From Gallionella sp. (GTDB lineage Bacteria > Pseudomonadota > Gammaproteobacteria > Burkholderiales > Gallionellaceae), in NCBI GenBank assembly GCA_023259035.1, contig JAHFRA010000006.1, positions 1-64,000 on the forward strand: DNA of 64,000 bases. The letters are read 5' to 3'. This document shows positions 37,708 to 46,531 of the stretch, piece after piece (position 1 is the first letter of the stretch; each line of letters opens with the position of its first letter). The translations under genes and the position numbers were made by a program. The notes beneath the pieces are model-generated. The model was not told where the DNA came from. It saw only the letters and a program-made list of their open reading frames with translations, and ran no database searches.

Positions 37708-38715
37708 ATGAACACCGCCCGCACCTTTTTGATGGAACTACCGGTAAAACAACTGGCCATCCGGCTAACCCAGCAAAAGACGCTGGATAAGCCATTGGTT
37801 ACAACCATTCGACCCAGCCGCCAAAAAACGACAGCCACCAAGTCGCTGGTTATAGCCCTTTCCACCCTCGTCCTGACTGGCTGCGCCTCCACTCACGCAA
37901 AAAATCCTGCCGATCCGCTGGAATCGTTCAATCGCAGCATGTACCAATTCAACGACACCATGGACAAAGCCGTCGCCAAACCGGTCGCGAAGGGCTACAG
38001 CGCTGTGATGCCGGATTTCGGCAAGATCATGGTGAACAATTTTTTCTCCAATCTGGATGACGTCATCATCACCGCCAACGACCTGCTGCAATTCAAAATC
38101 AACCAGGCCGCTTCCGACGGCTCGCGCTTTCTGATCAACTCTACCTTCGGCGTACTCGGCCTATTCAATGTGGCGAATAGACTCGAGAAACACAATGAGG
38201 ATTTTGGTCAGACGCTGGGCTACTGGGGCATCGGCAGCGGCCCCTATATCGTCCTGCCTGTTCTGGGGCCAAGCACGCTGCGTGATAGCGTCAGCCTGTA
38301 CGCAGATAGCCGCCTGAGCCTGCTGCGCGGCATCAAACACATGCGCACCCGCAACCAGATGTTTGCGTCCAAGGCGATCAGTCGCCGCGAACAGCTCCTG
38401 AATCAGGAAAAAGTGCTGGATGAGGCCGCGGTAGATCGCTATGAATTCATCCGCGATTCCTACTTGCTGCGTCGCAAGAGCCAGATATATGACGGCAATC
38501 CGCCGCGCGAACGATACGATGACGAAGAAGAAGATATCAAACACGAACAAGTGCCGATTCCAAACACGCCATCGGCTCAACAAAACAACACGCCCGATGC
38601 CCGGCCTGTCAGCACGGCACAGCAACAACCGGCGCCTGCCACACCCCAGACTGGTACTGCGGATCGCCACAGCACCCATAAAATATGGGTGGTACAACAC
38701 GTCGGCATACGTTAA
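37708..38715 (+). CDS. mlaA: Phospholipid-removal lipoprotein MlaA (VacJ) with repeat-derived leader
   Basis: A 335-residue lipoprotein. The MlaA domain (about 65-260) is unmistakable: DPLESFNRSMYQFNDTMDKAVAKPVAKGY, NNFFSNLDDVIITANDLLQFK, EDFGQTLGYWGIGSGPYIVLPVLGPSTLRDSVS. With porins and the Mla pathway it removes mislocalised phospholipids from the outer leaflet. The lipobox LTGC (Cys about 61) lies behind an abnormally long leader: residues 8-50 are translated from structured repeat copy C (MELPVKQLAIRLTQQKTL...KSLVIALS). No other Mla genes are adjacent. The C-terminus is an acidic/Gln-Pro-rich tail (about 265-325) of unknown use. Confidence 0.93.
   Translation: MNTARTFLMELPVKQLAIRLTQQKTLDKPLVTTIRPSRQKTTATKSLVIALSTLVLTGCASTHAKNPADPLESFNRSMYQFNDTMDKAVAKPVAKGYSAVMPDFGKIMVNNFFSNLDDVIITANDLLQFKINQAASDGSRFLINSTFGVLGLFNVANRLEKHNEDFGQTLGYWGIGSGPYIVLPVLGPSTLRDSVSLYADSRLSLLRGIKHMRTRNQMFASKAISRREQLLNQEKVLDEAAVDRYEFIRDSYLLRRKSQIYDGNPPRERYDDEEEDIKHEQVPIPNTPSAQQNNTPDARPVSTAQQQPAPATPQTGTADRHSTHKIWVVQHVGIR
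37731..37857 (+). repeat. Structured dispersed repeat, copy C (two units)
   Basis: Leader GATGGAAC... and AAACAACTGGCC, unit 1 with stem CCAGC/GCTGG around AAAAGA, then a second unit ending AAGTCGCTGGTTATAGCC. It is inside the 5' coding end of mlaA and in frame. Confidence 0.8.
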
Positions 38716-38740
38716 CCGGCCCCCTGTTGATCAAATTAAA

Positions 38741-38762
38741 AAGGCCTGCGATTGCAGGCCTT
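38741..38762. terminator. Bidirectional terminator between mlaA and htpX
   Basis: AAGGCCTGC-GATT-GCAGGCCTT, a 9-bp perfect stem with T-rich (TTGTTTATTG) and A-rich flanks, placed between convergent stops. Confidence 0.8.
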
Positions 38763-38786
38763 GTTTATTGTGTTCCTCTCGATGCC

Positions 38787-39668
38787 TTAACGTCCCGAGC
38801 GTAGTGCCTCGATCCGCTCATCCAGCGGCGGATGGGTCATGAACAATCTCGAGAACCCGTGACCGCCGGAGATGCCGAATGCCGCCATTTTTTCCGGCAA
38901 TGTAACCTGTTCGTGGTTAGCCTTCAGACGCTCGAGCGCCGCAATCATTTTGTTGCGCCCGGCCAGGTTGGCGCCGCCCGCATCGGCACGGAATTCGCGC
39001 TGGCGCGAGAACCACATGACGATGATGCTGGCCAGTACACCCAGCACCAACTGCGCCGCCATTTCGGCGACAAAAGCGCCGATGCCACGGCCATTCCTGC
39101 CGTCATTCTTGAGCAGCACGCGATCCACGAAAAAGCCGAACAGCTTGGCAAAAAATATTACGAAGGTATTCACCACGCCCTGGATCAGCGCCAGCGTCAC
39201 CATGTCGCCGTTGGCGACGTGGCTGATTTCGTGCGCCAGCACCGCCTCGGCCTCGTCGCGGCTCATGTTGTGCAACAGGCCGGTGCTCACCGCCACCAGC
39301 GCATCGTTGCGGTTCCAGCCGGTGGCAAACGCATTCACGTCCGGCGCGTCGTAAATCGCCACTTCCGGCATACCGATACCCGCCACTTGCGCTTGTTGGC
39401 GCACAACATCCACCAGCCAGCGTTCGGTCGGGTCAATCGGGGTTTCAATGACCTGCGCGCCAACCATGCGTTTGGCCGACCACTTGGACATCGCCAGCGA
39501 AACCAGCGAACCGGCAAAACCGATCACGGCAGACATCGCCAGCAGCGCGCTGAAATTTATGCCGCCTGTCTGGTTCAACCAGCGATCCACACCGAGCAGG
39601 CGCAGCGTGATGTTGATCACAAACACCACCGCCAAATTGGTCAAGATGAACAAGAAAATCCGTTTCAT
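38787..39668 (-). CDS. htpX: Membrane zinc metalloprotease HtpX
   Basis: A 293-residue M48 protease. Two N-terminal helices ([23 protein letters not shown] and [21 protein letters not shown]) precede the cytoplasmic active site [10 protein letters not shown] (HExxH) and a further Glu in [10 protein letters not shown]. It degrades misfolded inner-membrane proteins alongside FtsH. Length and motif order are normal. The ATG has a GGAGG ribosome site. No CpxR or sigma-32 promoter was recognised upstream; repeat copy D lies there instead. Confidence 0.95.
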   Translation of the reverse strand: MKRIFLFILTNLAVVFVINITLRLLGVDRWLNQTGGINFSALLAMSAVIGFAGSLVSLAMSKWSAKRMVGAQVIETPIDPTERWLVDVVRQQAQVAGIGMPEVAIYDAPDVNAFATGWNRNDALVAVSTGLLHNMSRDEAEAVLAHEISHVANGDMVTLALIQGVVNTFVIFFAKLFGFFVDRVLLKNDGRNGRGIGAFVAEMAAQLVLGVLASIIVMWFSRQREFRADAGGANLAGRNKMIAALERLKANHEQVTLPEKMAAFGISGGHGFSRLFMTHPPLDERIEALRSGR

Positions 39669-39721
39669 ATACTTGCCTCCATTATTCGGAAAATCACGGC
39701 GTATAGTTTAACACCACTGGT

Positions 39722-39802
39722 GAAACGACTGATGGGACTACTAGCCATTCCACCAGCCAACAAAAGAACGGTTGCATGGTGGCTGGTTATAGCCATCTGA
39801 CT
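39722..39802 (+). repeat. Structured dispersed repeat, copy D
   Basis: Leader GATGGGACTACTAGCC, nested stems ACCAGCC/GGCTGGT and AAC/GTT around AAAAGA, then GGCTGGTTATAGCCATCTGACT. It lies between htpX and brnA, opposite to both genes. Confidence 0.75.
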
Positions 39803-39826
39803 GAAAGCGGGAAGTGAAATGTAAGA

Positions 39827-40093
39827 TCAGTGGCTGTGCAACTTCTCTTGCAGCCAAACTTTTATAAGTGACTGGTAAGGAACATCACGAGAATTCGCTG
39901 CCGCCTTGATGGAATCCAGAAGATGTTGGGGCAGTCGCAGCGAAATCGTTTTTGTCGTGGGCTTCAAGTTAGGCAGCACAACCCGTTGGGCTTTCGTCCA
40001 ATCCAGATAATCTGTGGAGTCGTGCTTTTCCCAAAAGGCCTGCTCTTCAGCCTCATTGGCAAACTTTGGAACAGCTTTAAGTTGTTTGCTCAT
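39827..40093 (-). CDS. brnA: BrnA-type antitoxin (ribbon-helix-helix)
   Basis: An 88-residue protein. The N-terminal half (AEEQAFWEKHDSTDYLDWTKAQRV) matches BrnA antitoxins, and the C-terminal half is a ribbon-helix-helix DNA-binding domain (KTISLRLPQHLLDSIKAAANSRDVPYQSLIKVWLQEKL). It should neutralise BrnT and repress the operon by binding the palindrome before brnT. It overlaps brnT by 17 nt; toxin-first order is standard for this type II system. Confidence 0.92.
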   Translation of the reverse strand: MSKQLKAVPKFANEAEEQAFWEKHDSTDYLDWTKAQRVVLPNLKPTTKTISLRLPQHLLDSIKAAANSRDVPYQSLIKVWLQEKLHSH

Positions 40094-40376
40094 AAATCGT
40101 ACGCTCCTTTCTGTGCATGCCTCTAGCCGAAATTACGCGAATCCTCTTGCCAGCATTACGTAAGGTGAAAGTGATATGCAATGTTCGCCCTTCGTCTGTC
40201 TTGCCTAATGCGTAAAAGCGGGATTCAGCTTGACTGTGCTTCGCATCTGCAATCAGCAGCAGCGGTTCATTGAAAAAAACCTGCTCCGATTCAGCCATTG
40301 AAACGCCATGCTTGTCGTTTTTGCGAGTGTTCCCGTCGTCCCAATCGAAGTCGGTAATCTTGGCCAGATCAATCAT
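40077..40376 (-). CDS. brnT: BrnT-type ribonuclease toxin
   Basis: A 99-residue RelE-fold toxin. Family blocks are FDWDDGNTRKNDKHGVSMAESEQVFF near the N-terminus, RFYALGKTDEGRTLHITFTLR in the middle and IRVISARGMHRKERTIYEQ at the end, which hold the basic and His residues linked to RNA cleavage. It is intact. Likely role: stress-responsive growth arrest, or selfish stabilisation of the locus. Confidence 0.92.
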   Translation of the reverse strand: MIDLAKITDFDWDDGNTRKNDKHGVSMAESEQVFFNEPLLLIADAKHSQAESRFYALGKTDEGRTLHITFTLRNAGKRIRVISARGMHRKERTIYEQTT

Positions 40377-40380
40377 GTGC

Positions 40381-40399
40381 GTATATTATGAAGATATAC
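40381..40399. promoter_or_regulatory. Operator palindrome of brnTA
   Basis: GTATAT-N7-ATATAC, 5 bp upstream of the brnT ATG and overlapping a TATATT-like -10. This is the expected site for autorepression by BrnA. Confidence 0.6.
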
Positions 40400-40509
40400 A
40401 ATAATAAGCAAGCTAGGTTGCTCTGATGTCCGTTAGCAGTTGATGTCACGTATGCCATTCGGGCTTGGGCGTTTTTGCAGACATCCATCCGCAAAGCCGA
40501 TTCACGAAG

Positions 40510-42504
40510 CTAGTTACCGGGAGGTGATTCCATTTCCCCGTCAGCCTCCATCAGCAGGTGTTTGATCAACGATCTCAGCTTGCCGGGCTTGACGGGTTTG
40601 TGCAGTAAATGGTGCCCACATTCATTTGCCACACTCAAGACTGCCTGGCTGGTATCCCCGCTGATCAAGATACCGGGGATCAATTTGTTGTGGTGCTGCC
40701 GCACCAGGGCGATAACATCGGTGCCATCCATATCGCCTCCCAACTGGTAATCGCTGATAATAATATCCCACGTCGCGCCGTCTCTCAGGAGCTGCTCGAC
40801 CTGTAAAAACGAGGCTGCCGAGCTGGTTTCGCAGCCCCATGACCGCAGCAGGCCGGATGTGCCGGACAACACCGCCGCGTCATCATCGACTACCAGCGCC
40901 CTTATTCCGTTTAGCAGCGATTCATCAACCCCAGGCTCGCGGTCAAGGAGAGATTGAATACTTGATACGCGCTGACCGGCGCTGGTCGCAACCGGCACCT
41001 CCAACGCAAACACAGACCCTTCGCCCGGTGCGGAACGCAGTTCCATACGATGCCCAAGCAATTTCGCCAGCCGCTTCACGATCGACAAACCCAGCCCCAG
41101 CCCTTTATTTGCGTCCAGTTGGGCTTGTGTCACCTGGAAAAACTCGCGAAAAACGTCCGTCTGGTTTGCCTTGGAAATGCCAACGCCACTATCGCGAACC
41201 TCGATGCGCAAGTGTTCGCCCCGCTTCCGGCAGGCAATCAGTACCGAGCCGTTCGGACGGGTATAGCGAATCGCGTTGCTCACCAGGTTCCCCAGAATGC
41301 GCCCCAGAAGTTGCGGGTCGCTGATAACGTGCCTGGTGCAGGGGCGCACCACCAAACGAATATTCTTGAGCTGTGCGGGCATTCGGTAATCTGACACAAC
41401 GCGCGCCAGTATGGCGCTCAAGTCGCAAGTTTGTATGTGCGTGGTAACCACGCCGGCATCCAACTTGGAAATATCGAGCAAAGCATTCAACAGCGCGGAA
41501 AGCGCTTCGATGGATTGCTCTACCTGGCCGACTAAATGTTGCAGGTTGGTGCCGGACACGTTGCGCTGCAATTCGGCAACGTATAAACCCAGCGCATGCA
41601 GCGGCTGGCGCAGATCATGGCTGGCCACTGCCAGGAAATGGCTTTTGCCCTGGCTGGCATGTTCCGCCTGTTCTTTTTCCTCGCGCAACGCCTGTGTTGC
41701 TTTATCTATGCGGCTCTGCAACCCCGCACGCTCTTGTTGCAGATTTGCGGTCGTCTCATTTAATCCTTGCACCAAAGTGGCCAGTTCATCCACGCGCGTT
41801 GCCAGGGAAACGCGCGTATCGAGATTGCCTGCGCCGATCTGCTGCACGGCTTCACTGAGCTTGCGGATCGGGTAAGTAATGCTGCGGCTGGCGAGATATA
41901 CCAGGTAACAAGCGAGAATCAAAAACAAGGTTGTTGCGGACAATGTAACCCACAGCATTCGTGTCTTGAGCCCTTCTTTGCGAAGCCTGCTGATCTCCAC
42001 AATAACTGCGCCTGTCGGTTTTATGGCTGTTGTCGCGCCACCATCATCCAATACAATTTGTGCGGGAATAATTGCGTGATAAACCCACATGCTGCCTGTT
42101 CCGCTGTTTGTCGGCTGCGGCAGAATGACCGCTTCATCCATTTTTTCAATTGGTCCCAATAACGGATTCTTGCCGATAATTCTGCTTTTCAGGGAGGAGG
42201 AAAACTCGCCCGCGCTGGCCAATATTTCGGCGCCCGAATTCAAAACCGCCGCGCCGCGTACATCCGGCTGCTGCAGGGCTCCGCTGACAATGCTTTGCAG
42301 GAATGCCTGATTGTTTGAAAACACGCCATATTCGCTGCTCGCGGCAAGTTGATGGGCTATCAATTCTCCCTGGCTCCGCAGATCCTCGTCCATATCCGCA
42401 AAGCGGTCGTGCAGGAAAAAGGCTTCGAAGCCAATCGCCATAATCAGCAACGGGATAAACGTTAAGCCGGCGACTTGCTGGCGGATACCGTAGCGCTTCA
42501 TCAT
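40510..42504 (-). CDS. Hybrid sensor histidine kinase with HAMP and receiver domain
   Basis: A 664-residue kinase. A first helix (VAGLTFIPLLIMAIGFEAFFL), a periplasmic sensor of about 150 residues, and a second helix (LWVTLSATTLFLILACYLVYLAS) lead to HAMP (about 210-265) and a coiled coil. HisKA has His near 296 (VASHDLRQPLHALGLYVAEL); HATPase has DSGVGI and GLGLGLSIVKRLA. The C-terminal receiver has Asp near 584 (IIISDYQLGGD). The HDLRQPLHAL type resembles NahK/ErcS-like kinases. It overlaps the binding-protein gene by ATGA, so that periplasmic protein may present the ligand to this sensor. The partner regulator is probably the broken NarL-type gene at 46 kb. Confidence 0.92.
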   Translation of the reverse strand: MMKRYGIRQQVAGLTFIPLLIMAIGFEAFFLHDRFADMDEDLRSQGELIAHQLAASSEYGVFSNNQAFLQSIVSGALQQPDVRGAAVLNSGAEILASAGEFSSSLKSRIIGKNPLLGPIEKMDEAVILPQPTNSGTGSMWVYHAIIPAQIVLDDGGATTAIKPTGAVIVEISRLRKEGLKTRMLWVTLSATTLFLILACYLVYLASRSITYPIRKLSEAVQQIGAGNLDTRVSLATRVDELATLVQGLNETTANLQQERAGLQSRIDKATQALREEKEQAEHASQGKSHFLAVASHDLRQPLHALGLYVAELQRNVSGTNLQHLVGQVEQSIEALSALLNALLDISKLDAGVVTTHIQTCDLSAILARVVSDYRMPAQLKNIRLVVRPCTRHVISDPQLLGRILGNLVSNAIRYTRPNGSVLIACRKRGEHLRIEVRDSGVGISKANQTDVFREFFQVTQAQLDANKGLGLGLSIVKRLAKLLGHRMELRSAPGEGSVFALEVPVATSAGQRVSSIQSLLDREPGVDESLLNGIRALVVDDDAAVLSGTSGLLRSWGCETSSAASFLQVEQLLRDGATWDIIISDYQLGGDMDGTDVIALVRQHHNKLIPGILISGDTSQAVLSVANECGHHLLHKPVKPGKLRSLIKHLLMEADGEMESPPGN

Positions 42505-43421
42505 CTGCCCATCTCCACTTTATTCATGCGCTCGCGTATTGCATCGGGCGAAGCCATCTCGATCCCCAATGAGCGCGCAACTTGCTGGTTTACTCCGATA
42601 CTGAACGACGCAGGATATTGCGGCTCGGGTAGCTTTCCGCCACTTGCAAACGAAATGATTGTTTCAACAACCTGCGCGGCAAGCTGTTCGGGCGCGGAGA
42701 AGATGGCGCAAAGCGCACCGGCATTCACGTAGGCTTGCGAAATGCCGACCAGAGGTACTTTCTGCCGGTAGCTGGCCAGCAAAATATTGCGCACATTGCT
42801 GCTGCTGTAAATTTCGCTGTCGGGAATGACCAGCAGCACATCGCTGCTGGCCAGGATATTTTCCAGAGCGGCAAACAGGCTTTCGGTAGCGCTGACCGAC
42901 TTGACGTTGAGCGACATCCCACGTGGCAAACGGGGCAGAACGATGTGTGTATCCGGCGAATACAGCATGCCGACTATGCTGTGTTTGGGAAGGGCGACCT
43001 GTATAAAATGCATCTGCCGATCCCAGGGCTGATCGAGATAAATCGCCGATGCCGCTTTTGCCGAACGTTTTGCGGAAGACGTTTCGTGCAGCGTTTCATA
43101 AGCGGTTCTGGGGATCATCACGCTCAGTTGCGGCGTGCTGGAATCGGTTAAAGCAAACTCCGTCGCTTTCGCGCCGACGGCAATGATCAAATCGATTTTC
43201 GTGCTGCCGGAGGTGGGGGGTGCATCAGCCTGAGATTCAATAACCGTCACATCGGCGTTGTTTGCGGCAAGAGCCTTGTTGAATGCAGCCGAGAATTGCC
43301 GGTAAGGCGGCGTGTTGTCGCTCAACACCAGGCTGACATTGAGTGTTCCCGCCTGAACCAGGGTCGTCAGGAGCAGCGCGACTGCGCTCGATAACAAGCG
43401 GATGGCGAATTGCCGAAACAC
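42501..43421 (-). CDS. ABC-type periplasmic binding protein (ABC_sub_bind family)
   Basis: A 306-residue secreted protein with GTG start and signal peptide (FAIRLLSSAVALLLTTLVQA). It has the two-lobed ABC_sub_bind pattern (LNVSLVLSDNTPPYRQFSAAFNKAL ... VIVAVGAKATEFAL-like IIAVGAKATEFALTDS ... VGMLYSPDTHIVLP ... VLLVIPDSEIYSS ... VPLVGISQAYVNAGALCAIFS). No permease or ATPase is encoded nearby, so it probably works as a sensory co-receptor for the adjacent kinase, or delivers ligand from the TonB receptor. Ligand unknown. Confidence 0.87.
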   Translation of the reverse strand: MFRQFAIRLLSSAVALLLTTLVQAGTLNVSLVLSDNTPPYRQFSAAFNKALAANNADVTVIESQADAPPTSGSTKIDLIIAVGAKATEFALTDSSTPQLSVMIPRTAYETLHETSSAKRSAKAASAIYLDQPWDRQMHFIQVALPKHSIVGMLYSPDTHIVLPRLPRGMSLNVKSVSATESLFAALENILASSDVLLVIPDSEIYSSSNVRNILLASYRQKVPLVGISQAYVNAGALCAIFSAPEQLAAQVVETIISFASGGKLPEPQYPASFSIGVNQQVARSLGIEMASPDAIRERMNKVEMGR

Positions 43422-43432
43422 GATGGCTAGCC

Positions 43433-45541
43433 CTATAACTCCAGCGTTGCGGTCAGGTAGGTGCGCCGCTTTTGAATGGCTGTAATGCTGTAGTCCAAAT
43501 GATGGTCACTCAGCGCGTTTTGCACTACCAGGGCGACTTCTCCTCCGCCCGTTTTTCCTTTTTTGCTTTGCCATGAACCGAAGCGTTGAGCGATTCGCAA
43601 GTCGAGATAGCGCGCCAACGGTTGCGGGGTTCCCGCATCCAGAGCCTTAACCTTGTCTGTATGGTAAAAACCCACCCCGAGTTGCATCCCGCCGGAGAAG
43701 TCATGCGAAAGCAACAAGCTGGCGCTATTCAGCGGTACGGTCTGGGAGTATTTGCGGGCGTAACTTAGCAGCGACGCATTGATCGATGCAACGGGAGAAA
43801 CACGCGACGGAACCGCGCCGGCAACCTGATGCCCATAATTCACGGTCAGCTTGCTGCCCGCTCCCAATGTGTAATTGAGCGTACCTTCCAGCCCGCTATA
43901 AAAAGCGTTGAAATCGCTCTTGAAGCTTTGCGGAGTGACGATTGAATTCGGGTCAGGGACGAGATCCAACCAGATGATGTCGCTGATCTGGTCATGAAAT
44001 GCCCTGACGTCAAGGGTCGAGCCTACATCGTCCAAACGCCCGATATAGCCGATTTCACGGGAAATCGCTTTTTCCGGACTCAACCCGCCAGCCGCCGAAA
44101 TTTTGTGCCAGGTATATTGTTTGGCTCCCACATTGTTTAACAGGGTATTTATATTCCCCAACTCCTCGATCATTTCAGGATTGCGGTAGGCGACCGAAAC
44201 ACTGGCACGCAATGTATTTCGTGGAGATAGATGGTAGTTATATGAGATGCGCGGCGAAACGCGTGCTTGCCCCAGCACATTTTTTTCACCCATCGCCCCA
44301 ATATTCACCAAGCTTGCCGGGGTAATGCGCCACTCGTCATGCGCGAATACGCGGTACTCCCGCCAATTTACCGATGGATACCGCAAATTGTTGGGGGAAT
44401 CCACCGCATCCTGACGCGCTCCGATTCCCCACACCACACGATTATCATGAGCAATGTTCAGCGTCTGCTGCAATTCAACATCGTGGCGGTGAATGACGGC
44501 ATTATCGGCAACCAGATAGCTCCCTGGAGCGGCCAGTGTCAAGGCTGCAGAACAGCTGGCATGAACTATAGAAACACAGGGCATACTGTATCGTTCGTCT
44601 TTGGAATTCCTGCCTATGTGGTAGTAACTGAGCTGGAGATCGTTATCTCCACCGAGCGTACGCAACCAGCTAAGCTGTTCAAAATCGGAACTGACTTTCT
44701 GGTCGCGCAATGTGGCAAAAATTCCGGAAGTAGACGGTGACGGAAACTGGTCTCCAAGCCCCCTTGAGGCGTTGCTGTATCCGAGCCGAACATCGAGAGT
44801 GTCTGTGCCGGTCGGTCGGTAGCTGATCTGTGTGTTGATCAACTGTGCGCGGCTGTTATCATTCAGCGGGAGATTTGCGGTAATTGCAACATTTGGATCA
44901 AAACCGGTATCGCCGCGCGAAGCCAGCGTTACCCGGTAATCCCAATTCTCTCCCACGCTGCCCAGGCGAGCCGAAACATCCGCGACACCCGCCTCTCCCA
45001 GTCTGGCTGAAACCTGTGTCCTGAAAATATCGGGGCGGCGCGTGAGAATATTGATCACGCCCTGCACGGAATTTGAACCGTGCGAAGCGGCGGAGGGACC
45101 GCGCACCACCTCGATCCGCTCTATATCGCCGATATCCAGAGGAAGTTCCGTCCAGTCCACTTGCCCGTATAGCGGCAGGTAAATCGAACGTCCATCGACC
45201 AGCACCTGCATTCTGCGCGCATAGCCGTCGGTAATGCCACGGTATGAAACGATGGGCGAATGCCCGTTTTCATATCCCACATACATCCCCGGCACCAACT
45301 TGAACACATCGGCAATGTTGCGTGCGCCGGTAGCCGTGATCATGTCGCGGTCGATGACTGTCATCGCATTGGGTGTTTCCGAAATGGGTTGCGACAAACG
45401 CGAGGCGCTGAGCACAACGGGCAGTTCCTGAAAATAATCCTGCTCGCTTGGGTAGTCGGCAGCCCAGACATTTACGCAGGCCATGACAGTCGATGAAACA
45501 GCTGCACATAGCCGACACAGCAGTTTTTTTGCTTTCAACAT
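43433..45541 (-). CDS. TonB-dependent receptor
   Basis: The ATG at 45541 (MLKAKKLLCRLCAAVSSTVMACVNVWA) has an AAGGA site 7 nt upstream and is preferred over the GTG start at 45559. The 702-residue receptor has a plug (LPVVLSASRLSQPISETPNAMTVIDRDMITATGARNIADVFKLVPGMYVG ... VDGRSIYLPLYGQVDWTELPLDIGDIERIEVVRGPSAASHGSNSVQGVINILTRRP) and a 22-strand-type barrel ending TYLTATLEL. The plug style (cytochrome-like signal, YGQVDWTELP) is that of sensory or siderophore-type receptors; substrate unknown. It is the second gene of a regulator-receptor-binding protein-kinase series. Confidence 0.93.
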   Translation of the reverse strand: MLKAKKLLCRLCAAVSSTVMACVNVWAADYPSEQDYFQELPVVLSASRLSQPISETPNAMTVIDRDMITATGARNIADVFKLVPGMYVGYENGHSPIVSYRGITDGYARRMQVLVDGRSIYLPLYGQVDWTELPLDIGDIERIEVVRGPSAASHGSNSVQGVINILTRRPDIFRTQVSARLGEAGVADVSARLGSVGENWDYRVTLASRGDTGFDPNVAITANLPLNDNSRAQLINTQISYRPTGTDTLDVRLGYSNASRGLGDQFPSPSTSGIFATLRDQKVSSDFEQLSWLRTLGGDNDLQLSYYHIGRNSKDERYSMPCVSIVHASCSAALTLAAPGSYLVADNAVIHRHDVELQQTLNIAHDNRVVWGIGARQDAVDSPNNLRYPSVNWREYRVFAHDEWRITPASLVNIGAMGEKNVLGQARVSPRISYNYHLSPRNTLRASVSVAYRNPEMIEELGNINTLLNNVGAKQYTWHKISAAGGLSPEKAISREIGYIGRLDDVGSTLDVRAFHDQISDIIWLDLVPDPNSIVTPQSFKSDFNAFYSGLEGTLNYTLGAGSKLTVNYGHQVAGAVPSRVSPVASINASLLSYARKYSQTVPLNSASLLLSHDFSGGMQLGVGFYHTDKVKALDAGTPQPLARYLDLRIAQRFGSWQSKKGKTGGGEVALVVQNALSDHHLDYSITAIQKRRTYLTATLEL

Positions 45542-45686
45542 TTTCATTTCCTTCCCCACGTCAAATCAAGCACCGTCCAACAACGGGGCCATTGTACAGG
45601 GGTCACGGTGACAGGAGCGTTTGCAGGCTCCATTTTGGCTGCTGCCAATAGTCGCAATTTGTGTTGGTCTTTCTCGTCTGCCCGGC

Positions 45687-46389
45687 TCACGAACACGTGC
45701 CTTCGCTCAAGTTTTTTTGCAGGCATTCGTTCAACGACCGCCGTTGCTTCCCGACCTGCTTGCACCTTGGCAAGCCGGCATGGTGCCCGATGCGCAACGG
45801 CGCGCCTTCTTTCGCAACGCTTTTCAAACCAAGCTTGCCGAGTATCCGGCCTTTGTGCATGCAGACCGTTTTGTCGCTGACAAAAAGTTGCCTGGCAATT
45901 TCGTTGAGGCTTTCTCCTTGCACGATCAGGCGCAAGACCTGCAACTCACGTTCCGGAAGAATAGGCCTACGAAGCGGCGACATAGGCCAGCCGCTCAGCC
46001 ATTTCCGGTTCGAGATATTTGCCCGTCTCAACAACTTTCCGGATCGCTTCAAGCAGGATTTTTGGCGAACAGTCCTTGCAGATGTAGCCGGACGCGCCCG
46101 CTTTCATGGCGCGCAACACCACCTCTGTTTCATTATGCATGCTGAGGACCAGAATACGCATATCGGGGTAGCGGCTCTTGATGCGGGCGATCAAATCCTC
46201 GCCGCTCATGCCGGGCATGGACATATCGAGCAACAGCAGGTCAACCTTGGTAGCGCGCAATGTCGCCAACAGTTCATCACCACTGGACGCTTCGGCAACC
46301 ACCTCGATGCCCGGCGATGACCCCAGGAATTGCACCAGCCCCGCACGAACCAATTCATGATCGTCAGTTATTAACAAGCGAATTTTCAT
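45687..46389 (-). pseudogene. Frameshifted NarL/FixJ-family response regulator
   Basis: The receiver starts at ATG 46389 (MKIRLLITDDHELVRAGLVQFL, AAGGTGG ribosome site) and has the phospho-Asp (LLLLDMSMPGMSG) and Lys (ICKDC). It stops at 45967 after AERLAYVAAS. The expected LuxR-type HTH (LPERELQVLRLIVQGESLNEIARQLFVSDKTVCMHKGRILGKLGLKS) continues immediately but in another frame (45687-46052). After KLGLKS the tail is not family-like, so the end is also altered. A one-base frameshift thus splits receiver from DNA-binding domain. It may be a real lesion or a sequencing error; a receiver-only product of 140 residues is still possible. It precedes the TonB receptor, binding protein and kinase genes. 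Confidence 0.75.
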
Positions 46390-46531
46390 ATGCGCCACCT
46401 TCCTCTTCCTTGCAACAAAATAGGGGTAAGCCAAACTTCAAGACGCTATGTTGCCTCTAACAACACAAGCGCCGGATCATCTGCTGAATTCGTCTGCGGG
46501 CGCAGCAACGATGCGGCGAAGGATCACCGGT

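Noticed and set aside
38832-39800. 322-residue plus-strand ORF opposite htpX
   Set aside because: Antisense shadow whose last residues come from repeat copy D.
43416-43440. Further copy of the structured repeat at the TonB/binding-protein junction (GGCTAGCCCTATAACT)
   Set aside because: Only a short match to the leader and closing motif; no hairpin unit.
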